Below, piece after piece: positions 1 through 8,000 of a stretch of 11,631 nt of DNA. The notes under the pieces were generated by a model, which was given only the letters and a program-made list of their open reading frames with translations, was not told the origin of the DNA and made no database searches. Source of the stretch: Chitinophagales bacterium (GTDB lineage: Bacteria > Bacteroidota > Bacteroidia > Chitinophagales > JAHDHT01); assembly GCA_020631175.1 (NCBI GenBank), contig JAHDHT010000120.1:1-11631 (forward strand), given 5' to 3'. Every line of letters starts with the position of its first letter. Within the stretch, counting starts at the first letter, position 1. The position numbers and the translations under genes were made by a program.

Positions 1-870
1 GTTCCATTTGTTTCCTATTGGTCTGTCGGAAATTCTTATGATTTTCAAATAACTAAAATTAAGCAACAGTGGAAAGAAGGAGAACTTACTAAAAATGATT
101 CTACTACTCACATAGCTAACTTTGAAGTGATAGATTCAACAGAAACCAGCTACAAAATAAGATGGAAAGTTGAAAATGATTTAAGCGAATATAATATTCC
201 GGAAAAATTCAGAAAGCGTTTTGCTAAATATGAAATGACCGAAGTTATTTATGAAACAGATGAACTTGGTGTATTTAAAGGAATTGAAAACTGGCAGGAA
301 ATTTCAAAGAATACAAAAGCGCTCTGTGAAGAATTAATAGATGTTATGTCAGAAGATCCGAGTATTGATAAAAAGGAGCTAACAAAAGTGATGCAGCCCT
401 TAATCAGTGTCTATGAATCGAAAGAGGGGATAGAGAGATTAGTGTTTAAAGAGATAAATTATTTTCACTTTCCATTTGGATTGGAATATTCTATAGATGA
501 GCCAATTGTTTATGAAGAATTACTTCCCAATATGTTTGGAGGAGACCCAATAAAAGGAGATGCAAAAATATACTTTGAAAAGGTAGATTTTGAAAACTCA
601 TATTGCTTAATGGTACAGGAAATGCAGCTTAATCCCGATGATACGCGTGATGTTATTTTATCATTACTAAAGAAAATGGGGATAAAAGACAAGGATATGA
701 AGAAGGCTATGAAAACAGCAAAATTTAGTATAAATGATTATAACACCTATGAGTTCTTATATTTTCCGGGAGTACCCATTCGAATTGAAGCAAGCAGAGA
801 AACGATAATCGATATTAATAATGATGCGGGAAAAGGAATAGAAAAGACAATTATTGAATTGATAGAATAA
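1..870 (+). CDS. Uncharacterised Bacteroidota protein, 5'-truncated by the window edge
   Basis: The frame is open from base 1 without a stop, so this is the C-terminal 289 residues of a longer protein. The GTG at 127 is internal and not the start: the upstream residues (VPFVSYWSVGNSYDFQI...) read as continuous protein of the same style. The stop is TAA at 868-870. The visible part is acidic and rich in Asp, Glu, Lys and Ile, with no membrane segment. Conspicuous stretches are YWSVGNSYDFQITK near the beginning, MFGGDPIKGDAKIYFE in the middle and GKGIEKTIIELIE at the end. The pattern of alternating hydrophobic strands (FEVIDSTETSYKIRWKVEN) suggests a beta-rich domain. It resembles a family of secreted hypothetical proteins I associate with Bacteroidota, but I can assign no function. 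Any signal peptide would lie upstream of the window. The gene converges on the yceI-like gene and ends just before a shared hairpin. Confidence 0.8.
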   Translation, partial: VPFVSYWSVGNSYDFQITKIKQQWKEGELTKNDSTTHIANFEVIDSTETSYKIRWKVENDLSEYNIPEKFRKRFAKYEMTEVIYETDELGVFKGIENWQEISKNTKALCEELIDVMSEDPSIDKKELTKVMQPLISVYESKEGIERLVFKEINYFHFPFGLEYSIDEPIVYEELLPNMFGGDPIKGDAKIYFEKVDFENSYCLMVQEMQLNPDDTRDVILSLLKKMGIKDKDMKKAMKTAKFSINDYNTYEFLYFPGVPIRIEASRETIIDINNDAGKGIEKTIIELIE

Positions 871-875
871 AATAA

Positions 876-902
876 AAAGGGCTGTTCGAAGAACAGCCCT
901 TT
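876..902. terminator. Bidirectional intrinsic terminator between convergent genes
   Basis: A perfect 12-bp stem (876-887 AAAGGGCTGTTC pairs with 891-902 GAACAGCCCTTT) encloses a 3-nt GAA loop. Read on the minus strand it is followed by TTTTTATT, a proper U-tract that would end the MarR/YceI operon. On the plus strand the tail is only TTTCTT, giving weaker but plausible termination of the upstream gene. A second small hairpin, GGGAC/GTCCC at 908-912/921-925, lies between this stem and the YceI stop. Confidence 0.85.
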
Positions 903-950
903 CTTGCGGGACAATCTCTCGTCCCAAACCCTGCTATATATTTTATAATT

Positions 951-1628
951 CTATCGGTTACTTGGTAAAGAACTGTTCGCCGGCTTTGAAGGATTAGTGT
1001 TCGACTTGATATTCATCATTTTTCTTCCTTCTGTTGCTGTAATGTTTAATTCTAATTCGAAATCATCATAAATCATTTTATCACCTAAACCATCGAATAA
1101 ACTACCCGATCCATATTTTATATCCCATTTTGTTCTATCGATTGAGAAAGCAGCAGTAGCTGTTAACGTTCCGTCTTTGATCGTTACGTTAGCCGGAAAT
1201 TCAACTTCTTTAGTGATATCTTTTATTGTAAGATTTCCTGTAAAAACATGAGAAGCATCATCACCTCTTTCTTTTCTGGTCTGACGAATTTTTGTGATTT
1301 CAAATGTAGCGATCTGATGATTTTCTACATCAAAGAAATCCGGCGCAGATAAATGTCCGTCTAATTTGTCTTTGTATTCTCCGGATAAATCCTGCGTATT
1401 GATAGTAGTCATATCGATTACTACATTTCCACTTCCGGTTAATCCACCTTCATCTAATTTTACATTTCCTGTTTTAATGTCAATTGTTCCGTAATGAGAA
1501 CCGGCTACTTTATAACCTTTCCAGGTTACCGTACTTTTGTCTTCATCAATTTTGAAGTTTTGGGCATTTACTTGTACTGCAGCGAATAGAATAACTACAG
1601 CCATAGTGATTTTACTGATCAATTTCAT
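951..1628 (-). CDS. YceI family periplasmic lipid-binding protein
   Basis: YceI-family proteins are secreted lipocalin-like beta-barrels that bind polyisoprenoid or other amphiphilic lipids; a physiological role is rarely known. I chose the ATG at 1628 (225 residues) rather than the in-frame TTG two codons upstream, because it gives a clean signal peptide MKLISKITMAVVILFAAVQVNA with cleavage after Ala22. Family hallmarks follow: a first strand STVTWKGYKVAGSHYG (32-47), GNVVIDMTTINTQDL (67-81), LDGHLSAPDFFDVENHQIATFE (89-110), GNLTIKDITKEVEFP (131-145) and FSIDRTKWDIKYGSG (161-175). A polar tail of about 25 residues (200-225, rich in Asn, Ser and Pro) extends past the barrel. The gene begins 10 nt after the MarR stop, so the two are almost certainly cotranscribed and YceI is the likely regulated target. 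Identification is firm; the ligand is unknown. Confidence 0.93.
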   Translation of the reverse strand: MKLISKITMAVVILFAAVQVNAQNFKIDEDKSTVTWKGYKVAGSHYGTIDIKTGNVKLDEGGLTGSGNVVIDMTTINTQDLSGEYKDKLDGHLSAPDFFDVENHQIATFEITKIRQTRKERGDDASHVFTGNLTIKDITKEVEFPANVTIKDGTLTATAAFSIDRTKWDIKYGSGSLFDGLGDKMIYDDFELELNITATEGRKMMNIKSNTNPSKPANSSLPSNR

Positions 1629-1638
1629 GGTCAAATTT

Positions 1639-2100
1639 TTAATTTATTAAAGTTCTTAGTTTATCTAATAGGGCACTTAACTGCTCAGCTTCCAACTGAT
1701 TAAGTGCTTTAAAGTTTTGTTCAAAGCTTTCATAGCTCTTATCCAACTTCTTTAACAAGGCTAAACCGCTTTTTGTTATAGAAACATCCACTTGTCTTCT
1801 GTCGCATGCGCTGGGTTGCCTTTCTACAAGGCCTTTAAGCCGTAATTTCTCTACCAACCTCGAAGCATTAGAGCTTTTGTCTAACATTCTGTCAATCAAC
1901 AAATTCACACTGGCAGGTGAAGGATGCTGACCTCTCAAAATGCGTAAAATATTAAACTGTTGGACAGATATATCATGAGGCTTAAGCCATTCATTATGTA
2001 GTTTCATAATGATACCATGGGTATAAAACAGATTTACAAGGGCTTTCTGTCGAGAGCTCTTGAATTCTTTTTGCTTTATTTCCGTCTGAATATCTGTCAT
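1639..2100 (-). CDS. MarR family transcriptional regulator
   Basis: A 153-residue winged helix-turn-helix regulator of normal MarR length. MarR proteins are dimers that bind palindromic operators and are usually released by small phenolic or lipophilic ligands or by oxidation. Helix 1 and the dimerisation region cover about 15-45. The DNA-binding domain spans about 45-120: VQQFNILRILRG, then the recognition helix region SSNASRLVEKLRLKGLVER (76-94), then the wing with the family signature DRRQVDVSITKSG (100-112). A C-terminal dimerisation helix pair lies at 113-153. The single Cys99 lies at the wing, so redox sensing is possible but unproven. It is the first gene of a two-gene operon with the YceI protein and is divergent from the ECF sigma factor. 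Its promoter contains a palindrome over the -7 element, which points to autorepression. Confidence 0.95.
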   Translation of the reverse strand: MTDIQTEIKQKEFKSSRQKALVNLFYTHGIIMKLHNEWLKPHDISVQQFNILRILRGQHPSPASVNLLIDRMLDKSSNASRLVEKLRLKGLVERQPSACDRRQVDVSITKSGLALLKKLDKSYESFEQNFKALNQLEAEQLSALLDKLRTLIN

Positions 2101-2116
2101 AACATTTAATACAACG

Positions 2117-2148
2117 CAAATATATGTATATACATATAATGTTGCAAC
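2117..2148 (-). promoter_or_regulatory. Bacteroidota-type promoter of the MarR-YceI operon
   Basis: On the minus strand the -7 element TATATTTG (plus-strand 2117-2124) matches the Bacteroidota consensus TAnnTTTG exactly. It lies 20 nt after a TTG (plus-strand CAA, 2145-2147), which is the core of the -33 element. Transcription would start near 2110, giving a leader of about 10 nt before the MarR ATG at 2100. The consensus is established for the phylum; the start site here is inferred. Confidence 0.7.
2121..2138. promoter_or_regulatory. 18-bp perfect palindrome, probable MarR operator
   Basis: TATATGTATATACATATA is its own reverse complement over all 18 bases, in the size range of MarR-family operators. 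It fills the spacer of the MarR promoter and covers half of the -7 element, so a bound dimer would block RNA polymerase. An adjacent 8-bp palindrome, GTTGCAAC (2141-2148), spans the -33 element and has an imperfect inverted partner at 2164-2173. Binding is inferred from position and symmetry only; the high AT content makes chance symmetry somewhat more likely. Confidence 0.6.
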
Positions 2149-2332
2149 TTAAATTTTGTTAAAGCTGCGACATTTTACAAAATCATTTGTTTTTAAGACT
2201 CAATTAATTTGTGAAGGAGATTAAATCTGTTTTCTTGATAGACTTGTTCCAAAATAGAATTTCATACCATCAACAACTTAATTTGAAACCGTTTTAAACT
2301 TCCTAATTAAGTTTTATAACTTTAGCGTGCTG

Positions 2333-2869
2333 ATGAGTCAGATATCAGAAGACATACTAATCAAGAAAATACGAGAAAGAGATTCTTCTGTTATGGAGAT
2401 AGTATATCAAAAGTACGCGCTCAGTTTGTTTGGTGTGATTTACAATATAACCGGAAGTAAGGAGAGTTCTGAAGAGCTGTTGCAAGAGGTTATGTTAACT
2501 ATTTGGCAGAAAATTGGCACGTACGATGCTAATAAAAGTAGATTTTATACATGGATTGTAAGAATAGCCCGAAATAAATCTATTGATTCCCGAAAAACCA
2601 GAGCATTTAAAAACGAACAAAAAACCCAGACGCATGAAAATATCGTATCTATAGTTGACAATTTAAAGGATAATTCTTTTGACAGTGAGTATTTTGATAT
2701 TGTCTCTTTTGTTGAAGAGTTAAATACAAAATATTTGCAAGTGGTTAAATTATTATATTTTGAAGGATATTCACAAGCGGAAACTGCCGATAAACTTGAT
2801 ATTCCATTAGGAACAGTTAAATCAAGAATCAGAAAGGCACTTGAAATTTTAAAAAAGTATCTCAGTTGA
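2333..2869 (+). CDS. ECF-type RNA polymerase sigma factor
   Basis: A 178-residue group 4 (ECF) sigma factor with only regions 2 and 4, which directs RNA polymerase to a small regulon. Region 2 covers about 20-90, with the core-binding and -10 recognition helices EELLQEVMLTIWQKI (47-61) and RFYTWIVRIARNKSIDSRKTR (70-90). A linker runs 91-125. Region 4 (127-175) contains the -35-binding helix-turn-helix GYSQAETADKLDIPLGTVKSRIRKAL (145-170). I prefer the ATG at 2333 to the GTG at 2327 because it is the standard codon and nothing is lost; no Shine-Dalgarno helps the choice. The stop overlaps the start of the anti-sigma gene. The 232 nt upstream, shared with the divergent MarR gene, show no convincing promoter for this gene: TTAATTTG at 2278-2285 and TAACTTTA at 2317-2324 resemble -7 elements but lack a properly spaced -33 partner. 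Confidence 0.95.
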   Translation: MSQISEDILIKKIRERDSSVMEIVYQKYALSLFGVIYNITGSKESSEELLQEVMLTIWQKIGTYDANKSRFYTWIVRIARNKSIDSRKTRAFKNEQKTQTHENIVSIVDNLKDNSFDSEYFDIVSFVEELNTKYLQVVKLLYFEGYSQAETADKLDIPLGTVKSRIRKALEILKKYLS

Positions 2870-3660
2870 ATATTCGTGAATACATAGAATCAGGAATTTT
2901 GGAACTGTATGTAACAGGCGCACTTCCCGAAGATCAAATGGAAGAAGTGACAAAACGTATTAACGAATACCCAGAGTTAAAAGAAGAAGTTGAAAAAATT
3001 GAACTTGCATTAATAAGTTTCTCAGAAAAAGCTGCCGGGATAGATAAATTTAATTTACCATCTTTGGATAATTCATTGTTTTCAAATAAAAAACAATCCC
3101 AAACAAAACAAACAATCTATAAGTTATACAGAAATATTAGTATTGCTGCCTTACTCTTACTAATACCAAGTCTAATTTTTAATGCATATCAATACCTTGA
3201 AAATCAAAATTCGAAAAGAATAATTTCTGATCTAAGAAATCAAGAGAGCATTTTCACAGATCAAATAGAATCCTTGAAAACATCATCAACAATTGCTGAT
3301 AGCAATATTGAGCTGTTAAAGCAAAATGAAACGACTCGAGTTACATTGAAGGGTACAGAAAAAATTGAAAGTAAAACACTTGCGGTTTTCTACAACAAAA
3401 GTTCTGGTAAATTATTAATCGATAGATCCATCCTCCCGGAGCCACCTAAAGGTATGGCATATCAGTTGTGGAGTATTACTTCAATGGATCCGCTAACTCC
3501 AGTAAGTTCAGGTATGCTAAATTTCTCTGAGCTCAATAATAATTCACTCTTACTTTCAAGTGTAGATCGAAACGCTATTGCCTTCGGTATTACTCTCGAA
3601 ACAGAAGCTGGCGCAGATCAACCAAATTTAGATCAACTCTATGCACTCGGCACAATTTAG
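2866..3660 (+). CDS. RskA-type membrane anti-sigma factor
   Basis: A 264-residue single-pass inner-membrane anti-sigma factor expected to hold the preceding ECF sigma inactive until a signal triggers release. The cytoplasmic part (1-88) begins MNIREYIESGILELYVTGALPEDQ, the typical sigma-binding start of Bacteroidota RskA-like proteins. A membrane helix ISIAALLLLIPSLIFNAY lies at 91-108. A likely coiled coil follows (about 112-152), then the periplasmic RskA domain (about 155-264) with PEPPKGMAYQLWSI (191-204) and a C-terminal FGITLETEAGADQPNLDQLYALG. It starts at TTG 2866, overlapping the sigma stop as TTGA. This rare start is favoured because the next Met, residue 25, would delete the conserved N-terminal helix. 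The overlap implies translational coupling and a fixed sigma to anti-sigma ratio. Confidence 0.9.
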   Translation: MNIREYIESGILELYVTGALPEDQMEEVTKRINEYPELKEEVEKIELALISFSEKAAGIDKFNLPSLDNSLFSNKKQSQTKQTIYKLYRNISIAALLLLIPSLIFNAYQYLENQNSKRIISDLRNQESIFTDQIESLKTSSTIADSNIELLKQNETTRVTLKGTEKIESKTLAVFYNKSSGKLLIDRSILPEPPKGMAYQLWSITSMDPLTPVSSGMLNFSELNNNSLLLSSVDRNAIAFGITLETEAGADQPNLDQLYALGTI

Positions 3661-3772
3661 ATAAGCTTATTTAATCGGTCCAAAATTTTTGTATTTCCCG
3701 TAGACCACTTACTCGGTTAAAAGTAGAAATATCCTTAGGCCAATTTTTTTTCTAAAAATTCGTCCTTAAAAA

Positions 3773-3797
3773 ATCCGGTCATCATCTTCTAGTCGTA
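3773..3797 (+). promoter_or_regulatory. Candidate ECF-dependent promoter of the TPR-DUF4331 operon
   Basis: In the 163-nt gap between the anti-sigma gene and the TPR gene, ATCC (3773-3776, within AAATCCGGTC) is followed after exactly 17 nt by CGTA (3794-3797). ECF promoters typically pair a -35 containing A-A-C/C-C with a -10 such as CGTA or CGTC at 16-17 nt. The predicted start would be near 3804, leaving a leader of about 20 nt. No equivalent pair is seen upstream of the sigma gene, and no proper TAnnTTTG promoter is seen in this gap. That this ECF factor recognises it is inference from position. Confidence 0.4.
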
Positions 3798-3823
3798 CTT
3801 ATTAACGAACTAAATAGAAAATT

Positions 3824-5059
3824 ATGACCAAACTAAAAATCATTGCTCCAGTTTTGGCAATTGCAAGTTTATGCATGATCATTACCATATGGAGCATAAC
3901 TGAGCCACAAGCTGAAGAGAGTGCCGAATTACCCAAGTTACTTGATCGACCTGAAAAGGTTCAATTAGATGGCGAATGGGATCAAGTACAAAACCATTAT
4001 GCTGCTATTCGTAAAAAGCTAAATCAAAAACCAAACGATAGCAAAGCACTTATTCAATTGGTTTCTATCTATATCAATGAAGCCAGAATTACAGGTGAAC
4101 ACGGGCATTACTATCCGGCCGCACTAAAGGCAGCTGATAGAGCTTTATCCGTACAAGACCTAAATTCAGATTCAAAATTTCTTGCACTGCTCTATAAAGC
4201 TGGTGTACAGTTGTCTTTACATAAATTTCATGATGCTTTAAAAACAGGCAATGATGCCTTGAAACTTAATCAGCATAATGCACAAGTTTATGGTGTATTA
4301 ACAGATGCTTACGTTGAATTAGGACAATACGATCGCGCTATTGAAATGGCTGATAAAATGATCTCAATTAAACCTGATATCAGAAGCTATTCAAGAATTA
4401 GTTATTTACGAGAATTACATGGGGATGTTGATGGAGCTATTGAAGCGATGACTTATGCTGTTAAAGCCGGAACTCCCGGAGCCGAAGAAACTGCATGGGC
4501 TATGAACACCGTTGGTGATCTTTACTTTAAATATAAATCTGTTGATCAGGCAAAATTAATATTTGAAGAAATACTTCAAATACGACCTGATTATCCATTT
4601 GCAGTTGCAGCCATTGCCAAGTGTTATGAAAAAAAAGGTATGCATAATGAAGCAAAACAATGGTATTTAAAATCAATCGATGTAATTCCGGAGCTAGGCT
4701 TTTATACTGATCTAGCAATGCTTCATAAAACGAAAGGTGAAACTGCGGCTTTAGAGGATAAGAAAAAAGAAATAATGGAAATGATTGCCGATGATGTTGC
4801 CAATCAGCACAATATGAATATGGAATTCGCAAGAATATACATCGATCTTTTTGAAGATTACAATAAAGCCAAGGAATATGTCGATATCGAATTTAAAGAT
4901 CGACCGAATAATATTGAAGTCAATGCACTATATGCAGAAATAGCATTACTCAAAAATCAAATTCCAGAAGCTAAAAATTATTTAGCTAAGGCAAATGTCA
5001 CTCAATCAAAAGACCCTTACATCAACAGCTTAAACAATCAATTAGCACAATACAATTAA
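3824..5059 (+). CDS. Membrane-anchored tetratricopeptide repeat protein
   Basis: A 411-residue helical-repeat protein, probably a scaffold for protein-protein contacts in the periplasm. An N-terminal hydrophobic segment (about 5-24, IIAPVLAIASLCMIITIWSI) acts as signal anchor or signal peptide. Cys17 is not in a canonical lipobox because the residue before it is Leu, so a lipoprotein is less likely. After a linker (about 27-50), TPR-like helix pairs run to the end. The clearest are AQVYGVLTDAYVELGQYDRA (153-172) continuing to IKPD, WAMNTVGDLYFKYKSVDQAK (225-244) continuing to LQIRPDYP, and the unit at 258-290; weaker units lie at 50-110, 118-150, 188-217 and 332-385. The gene stops 12 nt before the first DUF4331 gene, so it is the first gene of a three-gene operon. 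Partners are not known; the operon suggests a role in assembly or function of the DUF4331 proteins. Confidence 0.85.
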   Translation: MTKLKIIAPVLAIASLCMIITIWSITEPQAEESAELPKLLDRPEKVQLDGEWDQVQNHYAAIRKKLNQKPNDSKALIQLVSIYINEARITGEHGHYYPAALKAADRALSVQDLNSDSKFLALLYKAGVQLSLHKFHDALKTGNDALKLNQHNAQVYGVLTDAYVELGQYDRAIEMADKMISIKPDIRSYSRISYLRELHGDVDGAIEAMTYAVKAGTPGAEETAWAMNTVGDLYFKYKSVDQAKLIFEEILQIRPDYPFAVAAIAKCYEKKGMHNEAKQWYLKSIDVIPELGFYTDLAMLHKTKGETAALEDKKKEIMEMIADDVANQHNMNMEFARIYIDLFEDYNKAKEYVDIEFKDRPNNIEVNALYAEIALLKNQIPEAKNYLAKANVTQSKDPYINSLNNQLAQYN

Positions 5060-5071
5060 ATCATATTACTT

Positions 5072-8000
5072 ATGAAAAAAATCAGAACAATACCATTTTT
5101 TATTTTAAAAGTATGTTTCCTTAGTGTCATACTTTTCTGCATTAGTAATACTCAACTCGATGCATCAAGTCATAGAGAAGCGCCGCTTATAGCCGGTGAT
5201 CCTTTAGCAGATAATACAGATTTATACGCCTTTAGAAGTCCTGATAATCCGAATACAATTACCATAATTGCAAATTATATTCCGATGCAGTTACCACAAG
5301 GTGGCCCGAATTATTATAGTTTCGGCGAAAACATTCGATATGAAATTCATGTAGATAATGATGCGGGTACTCCTGGTGATGAAATTATTTATCGATTTAC
5401 TTTTCAAAAGGTAAATGAAGATGAAACAACTTTTTTTAATATTCGATTAGGTGCTCAAAACTTAAAAACCAGTTACACCATAGAAAGAAGTCTTGACGGT
5501 GGAAATAGTTTTCAAACTATTCTAACAGATGGCGTGGTGCCTCCACCGAATATCGGACCAAGATCTATAGCTAGTGCTATTGGCTTAGGTATGCCTTATG
5601 AAGATATTTTCAATAACGCAATAACACAAACAACCACTGGTGAAACTGTTTTTGCCGGTCCTGTTGATGATCCATTTTTTGTTGACCTTGGAGGGATATT
5701 TGATTTGGGAGATGCACCAAGACAAAATTCAGCACCTCGTGATGGTCTTGCTAAATACAATGTACATAGTATTGCCTTGCAAGTGCCCATCAGTACTTTA
5801 CTCAAATCAGGAGCTGCTTCATCACCGGCTAATATTTTAGATGGTGATTATGTAATTGGTGTATGGGCTTCTGCAAGCAGACCGGCTATTACAACTATGA
5901 CTACATCCGATGATTTAACTTATACAGGTGATTGGGTTCAAGTTTCAAGATTAGGAATGCCTTTAACCAATGAGGCGGTTATACCAATTGGGCAAAAAGA
6001 TTATTGGAATAGACTAAGTCCACATGACGAATTTACAGAATCTACTTTAGACAATTATTTTTATAATCCGGAGCTTGCTTTATTTATGGTAGACCCGGAA
6101 ACTCCGGAAGTAGCAGATTTAAATGGTACTTTATTTACATCGTCAAACAATGCTCAAGAAATCAATTTATTATTAATTGATAATGGAAATCAAATTGATG
6201 AATCATCTTTCATGCCTATTGCTGCAGATGCAGATGGCATTTATTATGACAAAGCAAATGATGTACTATATCATCTAAATAGAACAGATAATGTTGTTAA
6301 TGCCTATAGTGATGTTTTAGCTGCACTTTCATCAGGTTCTATACCTCAGTTAACAGCAAGCTCAAGTTCCGATTTCTCTAATGGTCGTGAAATTGCTGTT
6401 TCTGGTGATCAATTAATTGTGGCGCAAGATGATAATGGTAGTAATGGTGGAAATAAATTGATTGTATATCAAATAAGTCCAAGTAGTATCACTTTACAAG
6501 GAATTTATGATGTTGCCGAAAATTTATGGGGCATTCATTTAAATACGGATCAATTATTTGCAATTGAAGATAATTCAGATCGACTATTAGTTTATAATTC
6601 AATATTTAATCAACCTTTTGGAAATCTGACACCGGATCAGGTCGTAACCGTTAGTGGTATAGTGCGTACACATGGTATTACTTATTATGCACCAACCGAT
6701 CAAATGTTTTTAACAGATGTAGGTGATGCCGGTAGTGATACTGATGGTGCTTTCACAGTAATTAACAACTATACAACTGCTGCTTCTGACGACCTAATCG
6801 ATGCCTCCGAACAATTTCGCATCGACGGAAACAATACCTTCCTCGGTAATCCGGTCGATATTGCATTCGATCCGATTAATCAACAGATTTATATTGCTGA
6901 AAGAGCAAACAGTTCGGGTAGGTTGTTAGGCTTTAATGTGCCAACCTCTAATGGAAACGTTGCACCAACTTATAATACATTGAAAGCCGGTATCTCAGCA
7001 GTTTATTATAATCGTTCTGCTTTCGCAAGTCTTAATAATGATATTGTGTTTACGTCATCAAATAATTCAGGCTTTGTAAACTTATTTGATGATTTATCTG
7101 GGAATATTATTCCATCCTATAGCTTTGAAAGTTCCGGGTCAGATGCCGACGGAATATTTTATGATGCTTCTTTTGATGCGGTTTACCAGTTAGACCGAAG
7201 TAGTAATGTAGTTAATGCGTATCAAAATGTTTCAATGGCATTTGCCCGGAATTCAAAGCCTTTAATTTCAGCTACATCAACCTCTGATTTTTCTAATGGC
7301 CGCGAAATCGCAGTTGTAGGCAATAAATTAATTGTTGCACAAGACGATAATGGTTCGAATGGTGGAAATAAATTAATCGTTTATAATGTATCTCCTACAT
7401 CTATCACGTTAGATCGTATTTTTGATGTTGCAGAAAATTTATGGGGTATTCATTTAAATGGTACCGAATTATATGCAATTGAAGATAATAGTGATAGACT
7501 ACTTGTTTATTACGATGTATTTAATAATCCGGCAGGTAATTTATCACCTTCGGCGGTAATCCAAGTCGAAGGAATCGTTCGTACACATGGTATTACTTAT
7601 TCTGCAGCCGGTGACATTATGGTGCTTACTGATGTTGGTGCCGCTTCAAGCGATACGGATGGAGCATTTTCAATAATAAATTGTTTCAACGAAGTATCAT
7701 CCGATGGTTTTATCTCATTAAACGAGCAAATTCGAGTCGCGGGCTCTAATACTTTATTAGGAAATCCTGTTGACGTAGCATATAATAATGCTAATGGCAA
7801 TATATATATTGCTGAAAGAGCAAACGGTGGAGGTAGACTTCTTACGTTCAATGTTCCGGCAGCAGGAGGTAATATAGTACCTGCATCAAATATTGCATCT
7901 GCAGGAATTTCTGCTGTTTTCTTAAATCAATATTTCAATTTTAATACCTACGCAGGTGCTGTTCCGGCTTTTGATCCACTTAGAATTCAAAGTTCAAGTT

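Noticed and set aside
2177..2190. ACAAA-ATCA-TTTGT inverted repeat between the divergent MarR and sigma genes
   Set aside because: A 5-bp arm repeat in AT-rich DNA is easily due to chance and does not coincide with a promoter element.
3661..3720. Possible terminator or operator after the anti-sigma gene (ATAAGCTTAT palindrome; GGTC...GACC pair)
   Set aside because: The palindrome is only 10 bp. The GGTC/GACC pair encloses a long loop without a T-tract at the right place. Neither is convincing as a terminator, so read-through into the TPR operon remains possible.
4527..4832. 101-codon open frame on the minus strand inside the TPR gene
   Set aside because: It lies entirely within a well-supported coding sequence, has no recognisable protein features and is rich in the residues expected from an antisense reading of TPR codons.
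6128..7927. Recent tandem duplication or assembly artefact
   Set aside because: The two copies differ at about a third of residues and at many synonymous sites, so they are not an artefact of assembly or a fresh duplication.
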